The notes: generated by a model from the sequence alone, not told the origin. DNA of 64,000 nucleotides from Branchiostoma floridae (GCF_000003815.2 NC_049997.1:3801819-3865818), one strand, 5' to 3'; shown: positions 21,768-36,106, counted from the first letter of the stretch. Numbers and translations are program-made.

Positions 21768-23245
21768 ACCTCCATGAAATGTGATGGAATGGAGGTTATA
21801 TTTTCTGTTATGTGTCTCTGCCTGTGTAGATGATTGCTCAAGAACGGCAAGATGGATTGGTTTCATACTTGTTGTGTTGGTGAGGTGTGATGAAAGCTCG
21901 AATCGATGAGATCTTGGGAGCCGTATCTGTCGTTATAATCGATGTAATAGTATCAGAAATCACCCCTATATTTGAGATATATTGGTACAGGCATCGTGCT
22001 GTATGTGTTTGTTAATGGGCTTAGCTGCAAGCAGATAGTGAGGTGACAGCTGTTTGGGGAACCCCCAGTAGTTTTATTTATGTCTGCTTAGGACTGTTTG
22101 AAATATTTGTAACAGTTGGCACAGTAGTTACCTCCATGAAATGTCATGGAGGTTATATTTTCTGTTATGTGTCTCTGTCTGTGTACAAGATTACTCAAGA
22201 ACGGCTAGATGGATTGGTTTCATACTTGTTGTGTTGGTGGGCTGTGATGAAAGCTCGAATCGATGTGATTTTGGGCGCCGTGTCTGTCGTTATAATCGAT
22301 GTAATAATATCAGAAATCCCCCCTATATCTGCGATATATTGCAACAGGCATCGTGCTTTAAGTGTTTGTTAATGGGCTTAGCTCCAAGCAGATAGTGAGG
22401 TGATTTGTATGACAGCTGTTTGGGGAACCCCGAGTTTTTTTTAATATGATAATTAGTTTTATTTATGTCTGCTTAGGATATCATGGAGATGTGAAGCGTA
22501 AGTATAATTGTAAGAAGTTGAGGTACATTTAACGGTAATGCTTATGGATGTCTCACATACTGTACTGCTGATTTGAGTGACATGGTGATTAAAATGCCAT
22601 TAGGTCCTCTCATCTTAGATGGGTTGGGTGTCAGAAGTTCTATGGGCGATACAGATGTTCTGATTTCGTTACGATAAGGGACAGTTGTTAGTTGTCTCTT
22701 TCGTAGCCAATGGTACTTGTTTTTTAGCAGACGGGGTTGGCGCCAACTCCCCGCCAAGTATTCATCTTACAGTTGATGTAGGGCTATCAGAGGAAAGTGT
22801 GCATCTCATTTTTTTACCGTGTGAACAGCTGATGTTATGACATATTGGTGGAAAATCAAATCACCATCTGACTAAAGTTGGCCACATCCCTTCTTCTTTC
22901 TGAGTTTCCCAACTTCCTCCCACCACACCGCTCTGAGGCACATAGTCGAACCTCAATAATGCTGACAACCTTAGACAGTTTAAATGCCAAACATCAAGCT
23001 TAAGGAACACCACGCTACCATATGCCGTCGACCTCTTAAACGCACATTACACAATTAAGTGTCACATTTTAATAATTACTTATCAGATGGACATCCTCTG
23101 TGTCATTAAATAAATACACCACTACTTTCCCATAACATTTATAACCATTACTCTCAAATACAACCGACTATAAACATACATACCATCCACAAAAAATCAA
23201 TAAATATTTCATGGAGGTATGAGGTCCCCGAACTCTAGTTACGAT
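21768..23245. mobile_element. TIR-type element(s) with ends acctccatgaaat / atttcatggaggt
   Basis: Two tandem copies of about 360 bp start at 21768 and 22131 with acctccatgaaatgt and a palindromic ggaggttatattttctg. The mirrored end atttcatggaggta appears at about 23206-23219. The simplest reading is one element of about 1.1 kb (22131-23219) with an extra partial copy in front. The same end also occurs near 35045. No transposase frame is visible, so it is non-autonomous. It occupies the intron between the ZU5 and UPA exons. Confidence 0.65.
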
Positions 23246-23255
23246 CTCAATCAGG

Positions 23256-23409
23256 TACTGTAAATACAGAAATGTTTGCGGTTATCGCGGTGTCCATTTC
23301 ACCGCGAACTTAAAACCACGGCGAACATTTTTCCATTTCAGTATGAGACTACATTCTATGGCGCTACCGCGAACTTAAAACTATCGCGAACTTAAATTCA
23401 TTTACAGTA
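23256..23409. mobile_element. Short MITE of about 154 bp
   Basis: Terminal inverted repeats tactgtaaat and atttacagta bound a GC-richer interior rich in palindromic cgcggt / accgcgaac motifs. TA at both ends would suit a Tc1/mariner-derived MITE. No coding capacity. Confidence 0.65.
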
Positions 23410-23499
23410 ATCTGTATTTTGTCTGAAAATGTTTCGTCTCTCATGACCTGCATGGAAAGCTGCCTGCAGACCGATTTTACAATTTTATGAAAAGCACTG

Positions 23500-23550
23500 G
23501 CTCCAACAAACAAACAAACAAACAAACTAAGAAACAAACAAACAAACCAA
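23500..23550. repeat. (CAAA)n microsatellite
   Basis: An imperfect run of caaa/aaac tetranucleotides lies just downstream of the exon at 23610. Confidence 0.85.
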
Positions 23551-23609
23551 ATATAGTTTCTATTCCTCTCACTTAAATTTCACCCATTCATAAACTAGTG
23601 CCTACTTAC

Positions 23610-25014
23610 CCAGAACTAAGCTGCTTTGTCTTGAAAGCCACCTTTGACTCCTTCAGGACGACATCATCTACTTTGTCTGTGACGTCTTCCCAGTCCCCTT
23701 TCTCGTTGCAGCTGAGGACACGAACTTGGCTGTTCCCTTCTCCGTTCGACAGCGGCAGGACGATGGTAGCGCGGCTGTTGAGAAGTAGGTTGCTGCCTTT
23801 GAAAAACTTGACAATGTGGCTCATCGTTTTGATGTTTTTTACTTTCCCGTCTTCCTTTCCAGCACAAGTGAGGGTTTCCTTATCAACCGGGATCACCTTT
23901 TGGAAAAGATGTTAGGCTTACATTTCAATATTTTTTGTTATTGACTAAATGACCAAATCTACCTTTATTGTCTATCAAATATTTTACATTTTACACAACA
24001 AAGCTCTAACCTGATACATCTGACCCCATGGATAATGCAAAAAAAACATCTAACCTTGAAGGATATCTCTTCTTCAGAGGGTAGGCAGTCCTTTGGAAGA
24101 ATCATCTTAATACCTGTCTGTTTCGAGGACTTCAGTTCTGATGTTTGGCCTTTTCCCACTCTGTGGCAGTGCTCTAATGGCCGCGCCACAACGGCGAATG
24201 AAGAGAAGTGCGCTACCTCCACTATCACATAGGCCTGGCCCTGAAAAGTATAAACCATTTTCACTGTCTTACTACTTGGAGTATGAAGAAAACGGTCAAA
24301 GGGTTCTTAATATCTGAAACGGTGTGTAAGAAAACAAAATTGTGCATCTACGAAGCTTAGAAGAGATGCAATATCCACAATATTGTAGTTAGACACTTAC
24401 TTTCTCTTGATGGCTTAGTGTTCTCAGAGTCTCCCATGCTGTTCCGTCATCCTCTGACGTCATCACAACGTACTTCCGCTCCTTGTCGAACTTGGGTAAG
24501 GAGTGAGGGATCTTCAGTTTTAAGGGCTTCGAGAACTTCATCCCTGCTGGCCTCATTTCAATGATGTCACTCACTAGCAGCTCGTTCTTCCCTATTTGGA
24601 GTGTCCCCTCGTACCCGTGCGGGTTCAGCACTGCTGAGATGACGGACGTGTCTTCCTCTGTAGCTCCTGGAGGGATACTCAGGTTGCAGCCGGCTGGCAG
24701 GTCCACAGACTGCACAACAGGTGAGGATGCTGAGATCTCATAGCTGTTGACACAAAGATGAGTCAGCTCTTTGAACAGTACATTCAATGTTATGTCCACT
24801 AAATCATTGCAAATGCTTAACTAATCCTGGCTTACGTCCTTAAGACTAGATTTCAAGTGCAAGAAGCTGCAAGTTTAGCTTACCTAATCTGTTTGTCGTA
24901 TTCATCTGGAACGGTTTGGCCCAGCCGCCATTCTTCTTCCACTTCTAATATGACCGACTTGGCCGTTGCCTTGATGATTTCTAGCAGGAGATCTTCCATC
25001 ACTTCCCGTCCCAT
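23610..25014 (-). CDS. Second PIDD-like gene, ZU5-ZU5 exons, no LRRs
   Basis: Four minus-strand exons are read: 24884-25014 from a possible ATG (MGREVMEDLLLE, then WRLGQTVPDEYDK), 24401-24743 (343 bp, first ZU5), 24055-24240 (186 bp) and 23610-23896 (287 bp). They match the first gene exon for exon. The third exon begins AYVIVEVAHFSSFAVVARP, so the His-Phe-Ser site used by human PIDD1 for its first self-cleavage is intact here. At the second-site position the sequence is Gln-Leu-Ser (KQLSSG), so that site is missing. Adding the UPA exons and ART copy A gives 2151 bases, exactly 717 codons including the stop. The 5' end joins sequence copied from the DTX3L-like gene intron near 25015, so the true start may lie in the copied upstream exons. 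Confidence 0.8.
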
Positions 25015-25154
25015 CAAAAGTCGAGTTTTCCAACCTACAAGAGAACACTAATACATCGTTAAGTACATCGTTTCCATGTGTATCACCGCTTTCCGGTCCC
25101 TTGACCGGGCGTGGTCTTTGTGGCGCTTTTCTGTTTATATGCTAGTGTATACAT

Positions 25155-27136
25155 TTGGCAACTCATTTCTCAATTTCGCCTGCTGCAGGTCTTCAACTAT
25201 TTTGTCTTCTTCTTCACCGACATTGCGCTAAATACGGTGCACCATTGATTTGCCTCTTTGTTAGTTGGCAGACATTGTAAAGTGGCCATTATTGTGTGAT
25301 TCAGATTTAAACGCATCGTGGCTTGACTTTTTTTGAAAGCAGATTACCTTCTTGCATTGTGACCTGGTAGATTTGACCTGCCATTTTGACCTGGCAGATT
25401 TCACCAAAAGGATACAAGTGGTCATCTTCCTTTGTTCCAGCATCGGTAGCTGTCATATCCTGTATATAAGTGAAGCAGTGTCCATTAGAGAAAGCTAGTG
25501 CAAACGTAGGTACCAAAATAGTTCAAATTGTACACGTAAGAGTTGCAAGTCCTACGGAAACATGATCAGGGAGACCCGGGGGTACCCAAGGATATGTAAT
25601 TTTATATGCTTGTATACCGAAGAAATTTCTTAAACAAAAACACAGAATGTCAGTCACAATTTATGTACTGGTAAATCAAAAGTCGAGTTTTACAACCTAC
25701 AAGAGAACACTAATATATCGTTAACTGCATTGTTTCCATTTGTATATTGTATATAATATGATAGATGTGTGCCTCTATACATTGATGATAGAGTCAATTC
25801 CAAGACACCGTGCGGATGTTTGTTGCCATTGTTTAGAATTGATTTTAAAGTTTTGTAATTATATGTCTAGGACATTTGATACTTCAGAAATATTTCTAAC
25901 ACTGTTTCAACTTTATAAATATTTCCCTGGTCCTGTAAAACTTTGGAAATATTCATAGTGTGGAATTGGATACTTCTAATGGTTTCTAAATAATGATAAC
26001 AGCATTCTACCATTATTTACCATTTTCTACCATTTTTTGTAAATGGTTCAGTGGGCTGGGAAGATAGCAATTCACACATCCTTGCAAAGTATGGTTGGGT
26101 GCCATGCAACAATGGCCCACCACAAAGGATCCACCAGTGCCCAGCCGTGAAATCTAAAAATATACTGATGCAACAATAGGGCTTACTTTTATGGGGGCAA
26201 TAAACTAATTTTACCATTGGGCAAGGTTTGCAAATATTTGTAAATATTAAATGATCACACAGAGGTTTCACAATTATTCTAAATAAATATATTTTTGTAC
26301 AGTTACTTTCAAAATGTTTCTGAAATATTCAAAGGAATTCAAATAGATGAATATTTTCTTAGTCAATTTTTTTGAAAAGAATTTAATTATTGTGGCTCAG
26401 ATATTCTTTTATTCAAAATAATTCTGACTAATTACAAATATCACCTAAAAACCCTCATGGTGACTTGGAATGGACTCTAGGACAATTATATTTTCATAAA
26501 AATGTGAGCTAAAATATTCACCTGTTTCTTCCCTTTACCTTTCGTGGCTATGTCACCTTTGGTCAGAGGTTTGTCTTCGAAGAATATTTCTAGGATCGTC
26601 CCCTCGACTTTGTGAACATCTTTAACAACACTTTCAGCCACTGTATTCCAGAAAAGAAAACAACAATGAGCTGCGTGGCATATTGATAATGTACAAGTAG
26701 TCTACGGTACAGAAAATGTCCTATTCAAACGCCTGCTGAATAAGCAAACACGTCTGAATTTCTGTGAAGCATAATTGTAGAAGGAGTCTACCCCTAGTTT
26801 CTACAGCTGGATTATCTTAAATCTTTGAAATACATCTTCTCATGCATAAATGTATAACTTCTTACCTTGTCGAGACTTGAATTCTACAATCTTCACGTCC
26901 CAATCGCCGTCTTTCACTTGCTTGAAATCTGAAGGATATTTTTGCTTGAAATATCTTCCCAGTTTAGAGATATCCCCATCAAAGTTAGGGATTAGAACAG
27001 ATCTAGGATTAAGTGTCCTGCGTGCTGCATAGAAGTCATAATCAGGATGTATTGCCTCATCTCCTGTCACTCTTGCCTTAGGGTTGCCTTCCACGTCATT
27101 CTCCCTTCCCCGTTGTTTTGAAACGGCGGATCCCAT
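25155..27136 (-). pseudogene. Truncated 5' copy of the macro-RING-Deltex gene
   Basis: Three blocks match the gene at 47-51 kb in order. Exon 1 at 26866-27136 encodes MGSAVSKQRGREN and ends FKSRQ. Exon 2 at 26522-26640 (119 bp, same length) reads VAESVVKDVHKVEGTILEI. The start of exon 3 at about 25155-25459 reads MTATDAGTKEDDHLYPFGE. Exon 3 is frameshifted after about 45 residues and ends without the macro, RING or Deltex parts; beyond it lies the second ZU5 gene. Exon 1 lacks a segment of about 35 residues present in the full gene. The N terminus keeps the myristoylation pattern. Exon 1 ends in phase 1 and could in principle splice to the acceptor at 25035 of the ZU5 gene, which is speculation. 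Confidence 0.8.
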
Positions 27137-27640
27137 GATCTATTCACAAACTTGAGCACAAGATTAGAATTATTCCAAGATAGTCGGACATGGGACTGTA
27201 GACATACAGAAACCTGAACACCTCTATCTGATGTACTCGAGGTATGCAGCGTCGTGCATTGGTATCACCAGCGAATGGAAGACGTATACGCGAGATCACC
27301 ATATAGGCCCATGGTGAAAAAAGGCAGACCTTGGCCCTCAGATCTGCAGGTGAGCGTAGCTGGCGGACTTGCACATCAACATGTTTACACTTCACAGTAC
27401 TTATCGATGTCTACGTGTCGGCGTGCATACCTGTGCCATTTTGTAATAGCAGGTGCCACAGTGCATTTCCCTGACTAGTGGATTGCAGCCGTCACTCAAA
27501 TGACACTTCAAAGCCCAAATGTATGGTTTATATATATAACCAATTGTTTACTTTATCTACAGGTAGCTGATATGTTTGCAGAGGTCGTGTTTTATGAGAC
27601 CTCGTCACACAGCAGGGGACCAAACACGACGGTAGTACGG
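27137..27640. promoter_or_regulatory. Duplicated copy of the divergent promoter region
   Basis: This 0.5-kb stretch upstream of the truncated copy matches 50.9-51.4 kb (for example tttacacttcacag, gtctacgtgtcggcgtgcat, and tttgcagaggtcgtgtttta with cagcaggggaccaaacac). Similarity ends near 27640, before the start of the plus-strand partner would be reached. Promoter function is inferred from position only. Confidence 0.5.
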
Positions 27641-27699
27641 TAGACACAGCATTGGAACTTAGGTGCATCATATATTGAGGACGCAACAAAATCAAAATT

Positions 27700-28930
27700 T
27701 TCATGATTTAATGAAAACAATAGACATATCTGAAATATTCTATTTTTGTTCACTTGTACTTAGATATGCATCCACACGTCTAGATAAATGTTTCAAGCAG
27801 ATGTTTAGGGTAGAAGATTGGAACGTTTTCTTACGAGCTGGCCTTTTCAACGTATCAACTTGGAATAAAAGCGCACTGCAAATTCTTGCGGGACAGGGCA
27901 CGGTTTATCTTACACAATTTAGGCATTTACTGGTAAGGGGGGACTATGCAAATAAGCCAAAGCAAACATGCTACCTTTGAGACTTTGAGACTTTATTTAT
28001 ACCAACATCCTACCTCGTCATGAGCAGCAACGCGTTCTTAATGCGCAGGACAGGTCGATGGTCACATACCTGTAAATGTCTGCATTGGGGGTTTTGATAA
28101 TTCGCATTGGGGGTTTTGATAACTCGTTTTCTGTATAGGTACTAGAAGAACAGGCCACGGGGAAAGCATAACAATCCACCTTACAGCTAGTAATCAAAAC
28201 GTCGCGTCTGAAGTATAAAACTTGTGTTACAAGAGAATTTTTTTTACATTGTTGTGCATGCCAAAACCTCATTATTCCCTCTAAAATAAATACTCGTGAC
28301 TGATAGACTTTGCACTGAAAACACAGACATCATATGCACCCAGAGGAGGCTTATTTCTCTCGTAGTATCCATGAGCGTCACAAACGGCTACGCCGCAAAT
28401 GTCTCGATGTTATGTCCCTACAGTTATGTCAGGCAGCTCCGTGAAAGGAACATCTCTGCATTTTTGAATTTTTGAAGGATAACCAAAGCCACACTTTTCA
28501 TCTGGACTTTGGACACGATACAACTTTTGCTGCAGGTAAGGGCACGAAGTCTAGAAATGCCCAGGCCTTTTGGTCGCCATTTAGAAAAAGTAGTACGTAG
28601 AAAATAGGATCTGGAAAGTATGTATAAAAAGTTAAATGTAAGGTAATAAAGCATTCTAAGACGTATATATTTAGTTGTCACAGGATTTATGCCTTGAATT
28701 ATTGGTGAAACTGCAACTTTTAAAGCTCCCAGCTTTACACGCAGCTCACGATATGATAGCTAGTGCGATGAAGGGCCAGTAAAACAGAATCATGACCAAT
28801 TGCAACAGTTGTATTGTCAGGAAGCACACTCTAATCCTGTTGCTGCTATTGTTGTTGTTGTTGTTGTTACAGTGATTAGAGGTGCCGCCATCTTGGTGTG
28901 GGTGTTACATTCTACTCCTTTAAATTTACC
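27700..28930. repeat. Segmental duplication block, also at 34.4-35.0 and inverted at 43.8-44.95 kb
   Basis: The block contains segments also seen at 34378-35040 (same strand) and on the opposite strand at 44360-44950 (shared text such as caacttggaataa and gaccatcgacctg). At its end, 28870-28920 reads gccgccatcttggtgtgggtgtt, matching the first seen exon of the membrane-protein gene at 43832-43916. The order is the same in both places, so this is an inverted copy of that locus with a dead membrane-gene exon. No functional gene is seen here. Confidence 0.65.
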
Positions 28931-29974
28931 CCATCTACAAATATGTATGCATCTTCTGCTGGTAGGTTATTTATGGGATTCCATTTCATTTTCTTCATGA
29001 TGCTGAATAATTTATACCAAATCTTTATACACTTGGATCAATTGATTGAAGCTTTCTGGCTGCCCAATCTTTCGTCTGTGATCCGTCTTAGAGAAAAAAA
29101 CCTGTTAAGTGTTGGAGAAAAACATGTTTACTAATTTATCAACTGTAGACTAGACTACAGGCTTTTTGCGAGAAAACTGTAGTTTCATCGTCCATTCTTG
29201 TGCCAAGACGTAATCAAATATTCACATTGTAATATCCTAGATCAAATGCATCTCGTCCGTGAGAGGTATCCACACGCCCGGAGAACAAGCTCCACAATGA
29301 CATCAATGGCGACAAACTTTAAGGTAAATGTTACAAATCTAAATCTTACTCCAAAATTGCTCTAACAGCTTTTATCTTGAGCGTATGTGCCTGTGGTTGC
29401 CCGGAAACTGTAAGTAGTGGTACTAGTAGTGTTCAGATGATGCAACTCGTCGACTCTATCACAACGAGCAAAAACGAACCTTTGATGTTCTGCACTGATA
29501 TTCTTATCTGTATCATAATTCATAGGGACCTGTGTGTGACTACCAGTTAGCTTGTGAGCGATTCAAGAATTCCTTGGGGATCAGCGGCAAGTACTTTTTT
29601 TTTAAACCCCAGCTTTGTCTCTGTCTCTCACTCCCTCTCCCTGTCTCCCCGCTGTGTATGTGTGTGTAATGACGACGACAAGCCCGAGGTTTACTGTTTT
29701 ATTCTTAAGTCCTAATTTTTCTATATTACAGATAGCTACTTCTCCCATGAGCAGGACAAGTGTTTCTGCGAGGCATGCCACAAGGCCCGGGGGGACAAGG
29801 ACTCCTATACGCGGGGTGAACCAAAGAAGAAGTACGCGATGCCTGTTGGGTGGACCAGGTTTGGTCTTAGGTAAGAATATATGTGTTATATGCAACGTCA
29901 TGATGTTGATTACCCCCCCCCCTCTCTATCTATGTGTCTATCTATAATTTTTATTTGGGTATACATCGTGAGAT

Positions 29975-30315
29975 CGCGTGGTGCAGCGGCAGCGGCAGCG
30001 TGTTTGGCTCGGGACCGAGAGATCTCGAGTTCGAATTCTGCTGTGTGCCCTTGGGAAAGGCACTTAACACCGCTTTTCTCACTTTATTCAGGTGAAAATG
30101 AGTACCTAGCTTCGGCTAAGGCCGTTCCTAGGATAAGACGTTAAATGTTTGCGGAGAGTCACACCCCAAGCACATTAAAGAACCCACCACACGTGCGATG
30201 ATGCGGTGTGCGATGGTGCAAATCCTTCCGTATAGAGTTGGTGATTCTCTACAAACACCCGGACTCTAGGAAGAATAGTGACATTTCAGTCACTAATGAA
30301 GATACCAAACCAAAC
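29975..30315 (+). mobile_element. tRNA-derived SINE with Deu-like central domain
   Basis: The 5' part has a pol III A-box-like gtggtgcagcggcagcg and a B box gttcgaattc. The body reads cccttgggaaaggcactta and, after a gap, tcaggtgaaaatgagtacct, close to the Deu domain of AmnSINE-type elements. It lies in an intron of ART copy B. Deu-domain SINEs have been described from amphioxus, to my recollection. Confidence 0.7.
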
Positions 30316-30634
30316 ATGTTGTATTTGAATTACAGCGGCATGTAATTGTACAACAATTGAGTGTCCTACCGCCTTTTTACAGCATACATCCAACCTTCAG
30401 GGACAGCGAACTGAACGTGTTCGGCAACTGGCACCACGCGTACCATGGGACGGATCCTGATGTGGTGAAGAAAATCCTACAGAATAGCGCACAACTTCTT
30501 ATGCCAGGTACATAAAAAGTATATATCTGCAACTAGAATCATCATACATCTCAAGCTACATATTCAACATTACTAAGAAACGAGAAGAAGCCGAACAAAT
30601 GTATTAGACTAGTTTTAGAATCCATGTTTTAGAA

Positions 30635-30735
30635 ACCTTGTGTACTGCATTACTACCTTTTGTATCTGTATGCTTGTACTTAGCCCGATAGGGCATGAAT
30701 GTGCAATAAAGGCTATTATTATTATTATTATTCAA
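30635..30735 (+). mobile_element. 3' tail of a LINE (CR1-like)
   Basis: The text ttgtacttagcccgatagg, then gtgcaataaagg, ends in (att)n. The same tail in similar form occurs at 43985-44060. Only the 3' end is present. Confidence 0.6.
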
Positions 30736-31429
30736 TGCCCAAACACAATGAAAGAACTGCGATAGAATTATGTCAGACAACATTCTACTTCGGATGCGAC
30801 TTTGTTTCTGAGACTGATATCCCTAGTTTTAATTCATGCAAAATTATGTTTTGTGTGTGTAATCAACAGGAGATGTAGCTTTGGGCGGACGCAAATTAGG
30901 AGAGAGGGAAGGCCATTTCACCCCTCACAGGAAACCTAAAGGGTTCGACACCAAACAAGTGTTCGTAACACCAAGCATCGTGTACGCTGGACATGATGCC
31001 TATGCCAGTCCTAAAAGGTAAGGAGACGTATATCTATTCCACATTGACTGTTCTTGTAACCATCAATAAAACCATGTGCCCATTTATTACATGATACAGG
31101 AATATGTTGTCCCTATTTCTGAAACTTGTGAGATTTCTAGACCAAGCAAGGGAAAGTCACTGAAAGATTTAATTGCATAAACCACACATCTTTGAACAGG
31201 TTCGAAGATAACAGTAAGGTGTACAAGGCTCGTGTCGCTTTCCAATTGTGCATCCGGCCGGATAGTTACGAGGTCGGACCGGAGACGGTGGGCGCGAGGA
31301 GGGAGGGAAAAACAATCGATCCTCTCTTCAGCAACGACGAGCTGGAATGGTCAACCAAGGAAAGGGGAGGCACCGCACTCTACGGTCTACTTGTCAAGTT
31401 GGAAGAGTCAGATGACGTTGATGAATTGC

Positions 31430-33310
<1,881 letters not shown>

Positions 33311-36106
33311 AGAAATCATCTTTAAATGTGAGTGCGTCTTGCACTGGACAATCATAATGAAATAAAACCATTTTTAAAACAGTTACCGGAGAAAAATCTA
33401 ATGGTAAACATGCCACTCTCCATGTGTTAAGTCTGGAAGAATTATTGAGTTGTCAAGTCTTAAAATTTATGGAGATCATTTGGGAATAAGCTTTTGCACA
33501 GTAAATATATACCATGCTATGCAGAGTAAATGATGATGCCATGCACAGTACACGTTGAAACTCTTTGGATAAAGAAAGAGTGATTTAGAGCTAAGTTATC
33601 ACCAGAGGGTTCTTATGTTTTTTTTGTTCCCTTGCTGTTAGATGATAATTTCTTTATGTTTCTGTTGTATTTCAGGTACTACAGATAAGGCAAAAGTTTA
33701 GCATGACGACGACAACAACAAACAACATGTCCCAAAGTCCCACATGATTGTACACAAAAAACCTGCCCGATTTGGTATGAGCAAATAAAGCGTGCAAATA
33801 AAGAAGGTTGTTGAGTCAGGATAGTCATTATCAATCATGCCCTGCTGCCCCTGCCTTATGTACTTCAGGCATCGATTTACTGTCTACACAGTTATGTGCC
33901 TTCGTAAGGTTGCCCTCGAAAATGTTTGGTCGATGACCAAAGTAAACTTGTTTACAGTGTGTTTGTGAGACGTATCAACCCCAGAGCCGATAAATGAATG
34001 GTAACAATTTACTTTAGGACTTCACTTGTGTAAAAGAGGTCATGTAAGGATGCGCGAGTGTAATGCGTTTATGGGAAAGTATAAAGTTTTTATTGTGTAC
34101 TTAATTTCACCCCGTGGAGGACAGTTTTTCACACAAAGACAAAGCTGTAAATTGGAGCGGGGTGCACTCATGGGTGGACCAAAAATGACGAATAAAAACG
34201 TGATAGCAGAAGAATTGTGCAACCTGTGTGTCTTTGCATCATTCAAATGTGCGCATTTCCGTCATGGAGAAGTGGGTGAAAGGGTAACATGTAGACTTGT
34301 GATAAATATCGAAATCATGCAATCAGTGAACTGCTAGGGTATCAATAGTTAATCACAGCTCTTTCTACTCAGTTTCAATGTATAAATTGGCAGTTGTAAT
34401 AAAAACACAAATCTCCAAGCAGATATTTAGGGTTGAAAATAGCAACGTTTTCTTACCGGTCGGTGTTTCCAACGTACTAACTTGGAATAATAGTACATTT
34501 CAAAATTTTTTGGGGAAAGGGCATGGGTTATCTAACACAACTTCGGCATTTACGTGTGTGCAAATAGGCGCAAGCAAACATGCTACCAACATTCTACCTC
34601 GCAATGAGCAGCAAAGCGTTCCTGGCCTTCAGCGCAGGTCCGGTCAATGGTCACATGTCTCTGAAGGTCTGTATGGAGGGTTTTTGATAATTTTTTGTAT
34701 CAGAAGTATCAGAAGAACAGAACTCGGGACAAACATAACAAACCACATAACAGCTAGTAATCAAAATGTCGTGTCTGAAGTACAAAACTCGTGTTACCAA
34801 TTGAAAGTAATTTTTTACCTTGTCGTGCACGCCCAAACTCCTTTTATACCCTCTATCCTTAGACATTCGGGACTGAACACTGATGTCATCCGCACTCAGA
34901 GGAGGCTTGTTTTCCTAGTAGTCAAAACCATGACCGTCGCAAACGGGTCCGTCGCAAATGTGTCCATGTTGTGTTCCTATGTCTTATACGTTGGTGTAAG
35001 GAACCTTTCTGCATTCTGCTGCTCAGCGAATGATAAAAAGTTCTAAATATTTCATGGAGGTATGAAGTCGCCGAACTCTGGTTCGTAGATACGATCCTTT
35101 TGACTCTTTTACCCCCTATTTAGCTGGTGACAAGCAGACAGGCAGACTTTTGACAGTCTGATACGTTTCCCTTTATTATTGAGCGAAAAGGTTGCTGACC
35201 TCACGTCCAAGCGGCACAACACACGTACTTCTTTGTTCTTTTAATCTTAAGTATTTACTAATATCCGGCCAACGTGGCGCCACAGGAAATTGATATCTTC
35301 AGAGTAAAATCCACCTTTGGCTTAACAAATAACTCAACTTTGTGTGAATGTGGATTATACTTATTTACTTTGAATAAGTTCAGCTCCATGAATTTGAAGC
35401 GAACAAAATACCAATAACTACAAAACTATCAAGTGTCACTTTAACAGCATATGTGACCCTACTCTCCAAACAGAGTTTGATGGAAATTGTGACCTTTCCT
35501 CTAATATGTCGCCTTTTCTATCTGATAGGGTTAGCTGACAGGAAGAAGACGGCATATAAGGAAAAGGTCACGATTTTGACTCGTGCTTACAAAGATGAGC
35601 ATAACCGGTGTCTTCATACAAATTTAACTGCTAAGATTTGATGGTTTCCAAAACTGTCCTTCTTTAGAATATCGATTGTGAAGAGAGAATACTACTTGCT
35701 GATTCGATATCTCTGTTGTCTTATACAAATATTACTATCTATATACTTTTCTGATAAAAAGTTGGCTGCCTTACATATTTCCAACTCGATAATGGACAGA
35801 TAAATGGTTGACTTTGCTTTCAAGCGGCGCTACAAAAGTGTTTCTCCTTTGATCTAAAAGTCGGTGTCACCAGTGTCACCCCCATTTACTGACGTCTGGA
35901 GGCAGGAGGGGTGCCATGGAGGAAATTAATGTTTAAGTCTGACGCACACAGCCCTCGCGTTAACAATAATGCAATAACTGTACAATGCGATCATTCATAG
36001 AGCACTTGCAGCAAGTTACAAAAATGTTATCTACAAGGTTTTTTCTATTAGTATATGCGACCTTTACATGTGTATTCAAATTATATTCCGCCTTAAATAA
36101 TCTCAG
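33311..36106. other. Duplicated non-coding sequence between gene copies
   Basis: 33830-34060 matches the reverse complement of about 46195-46440 (for example ttatgtgccttcgtaaggttgccctc). 34378-35040 is a copy of the 27.7-kb block. Near 35045 is an atttcatggaggta transposon end. No gene was recognised in 35100-36100. Confidence 0.55.

Noticed and set aside
29979-30050. tRNA gene suggested by A and B boxes
   Set aside because: No cloverleaf can be closed and the sequence continues into a SINE body.
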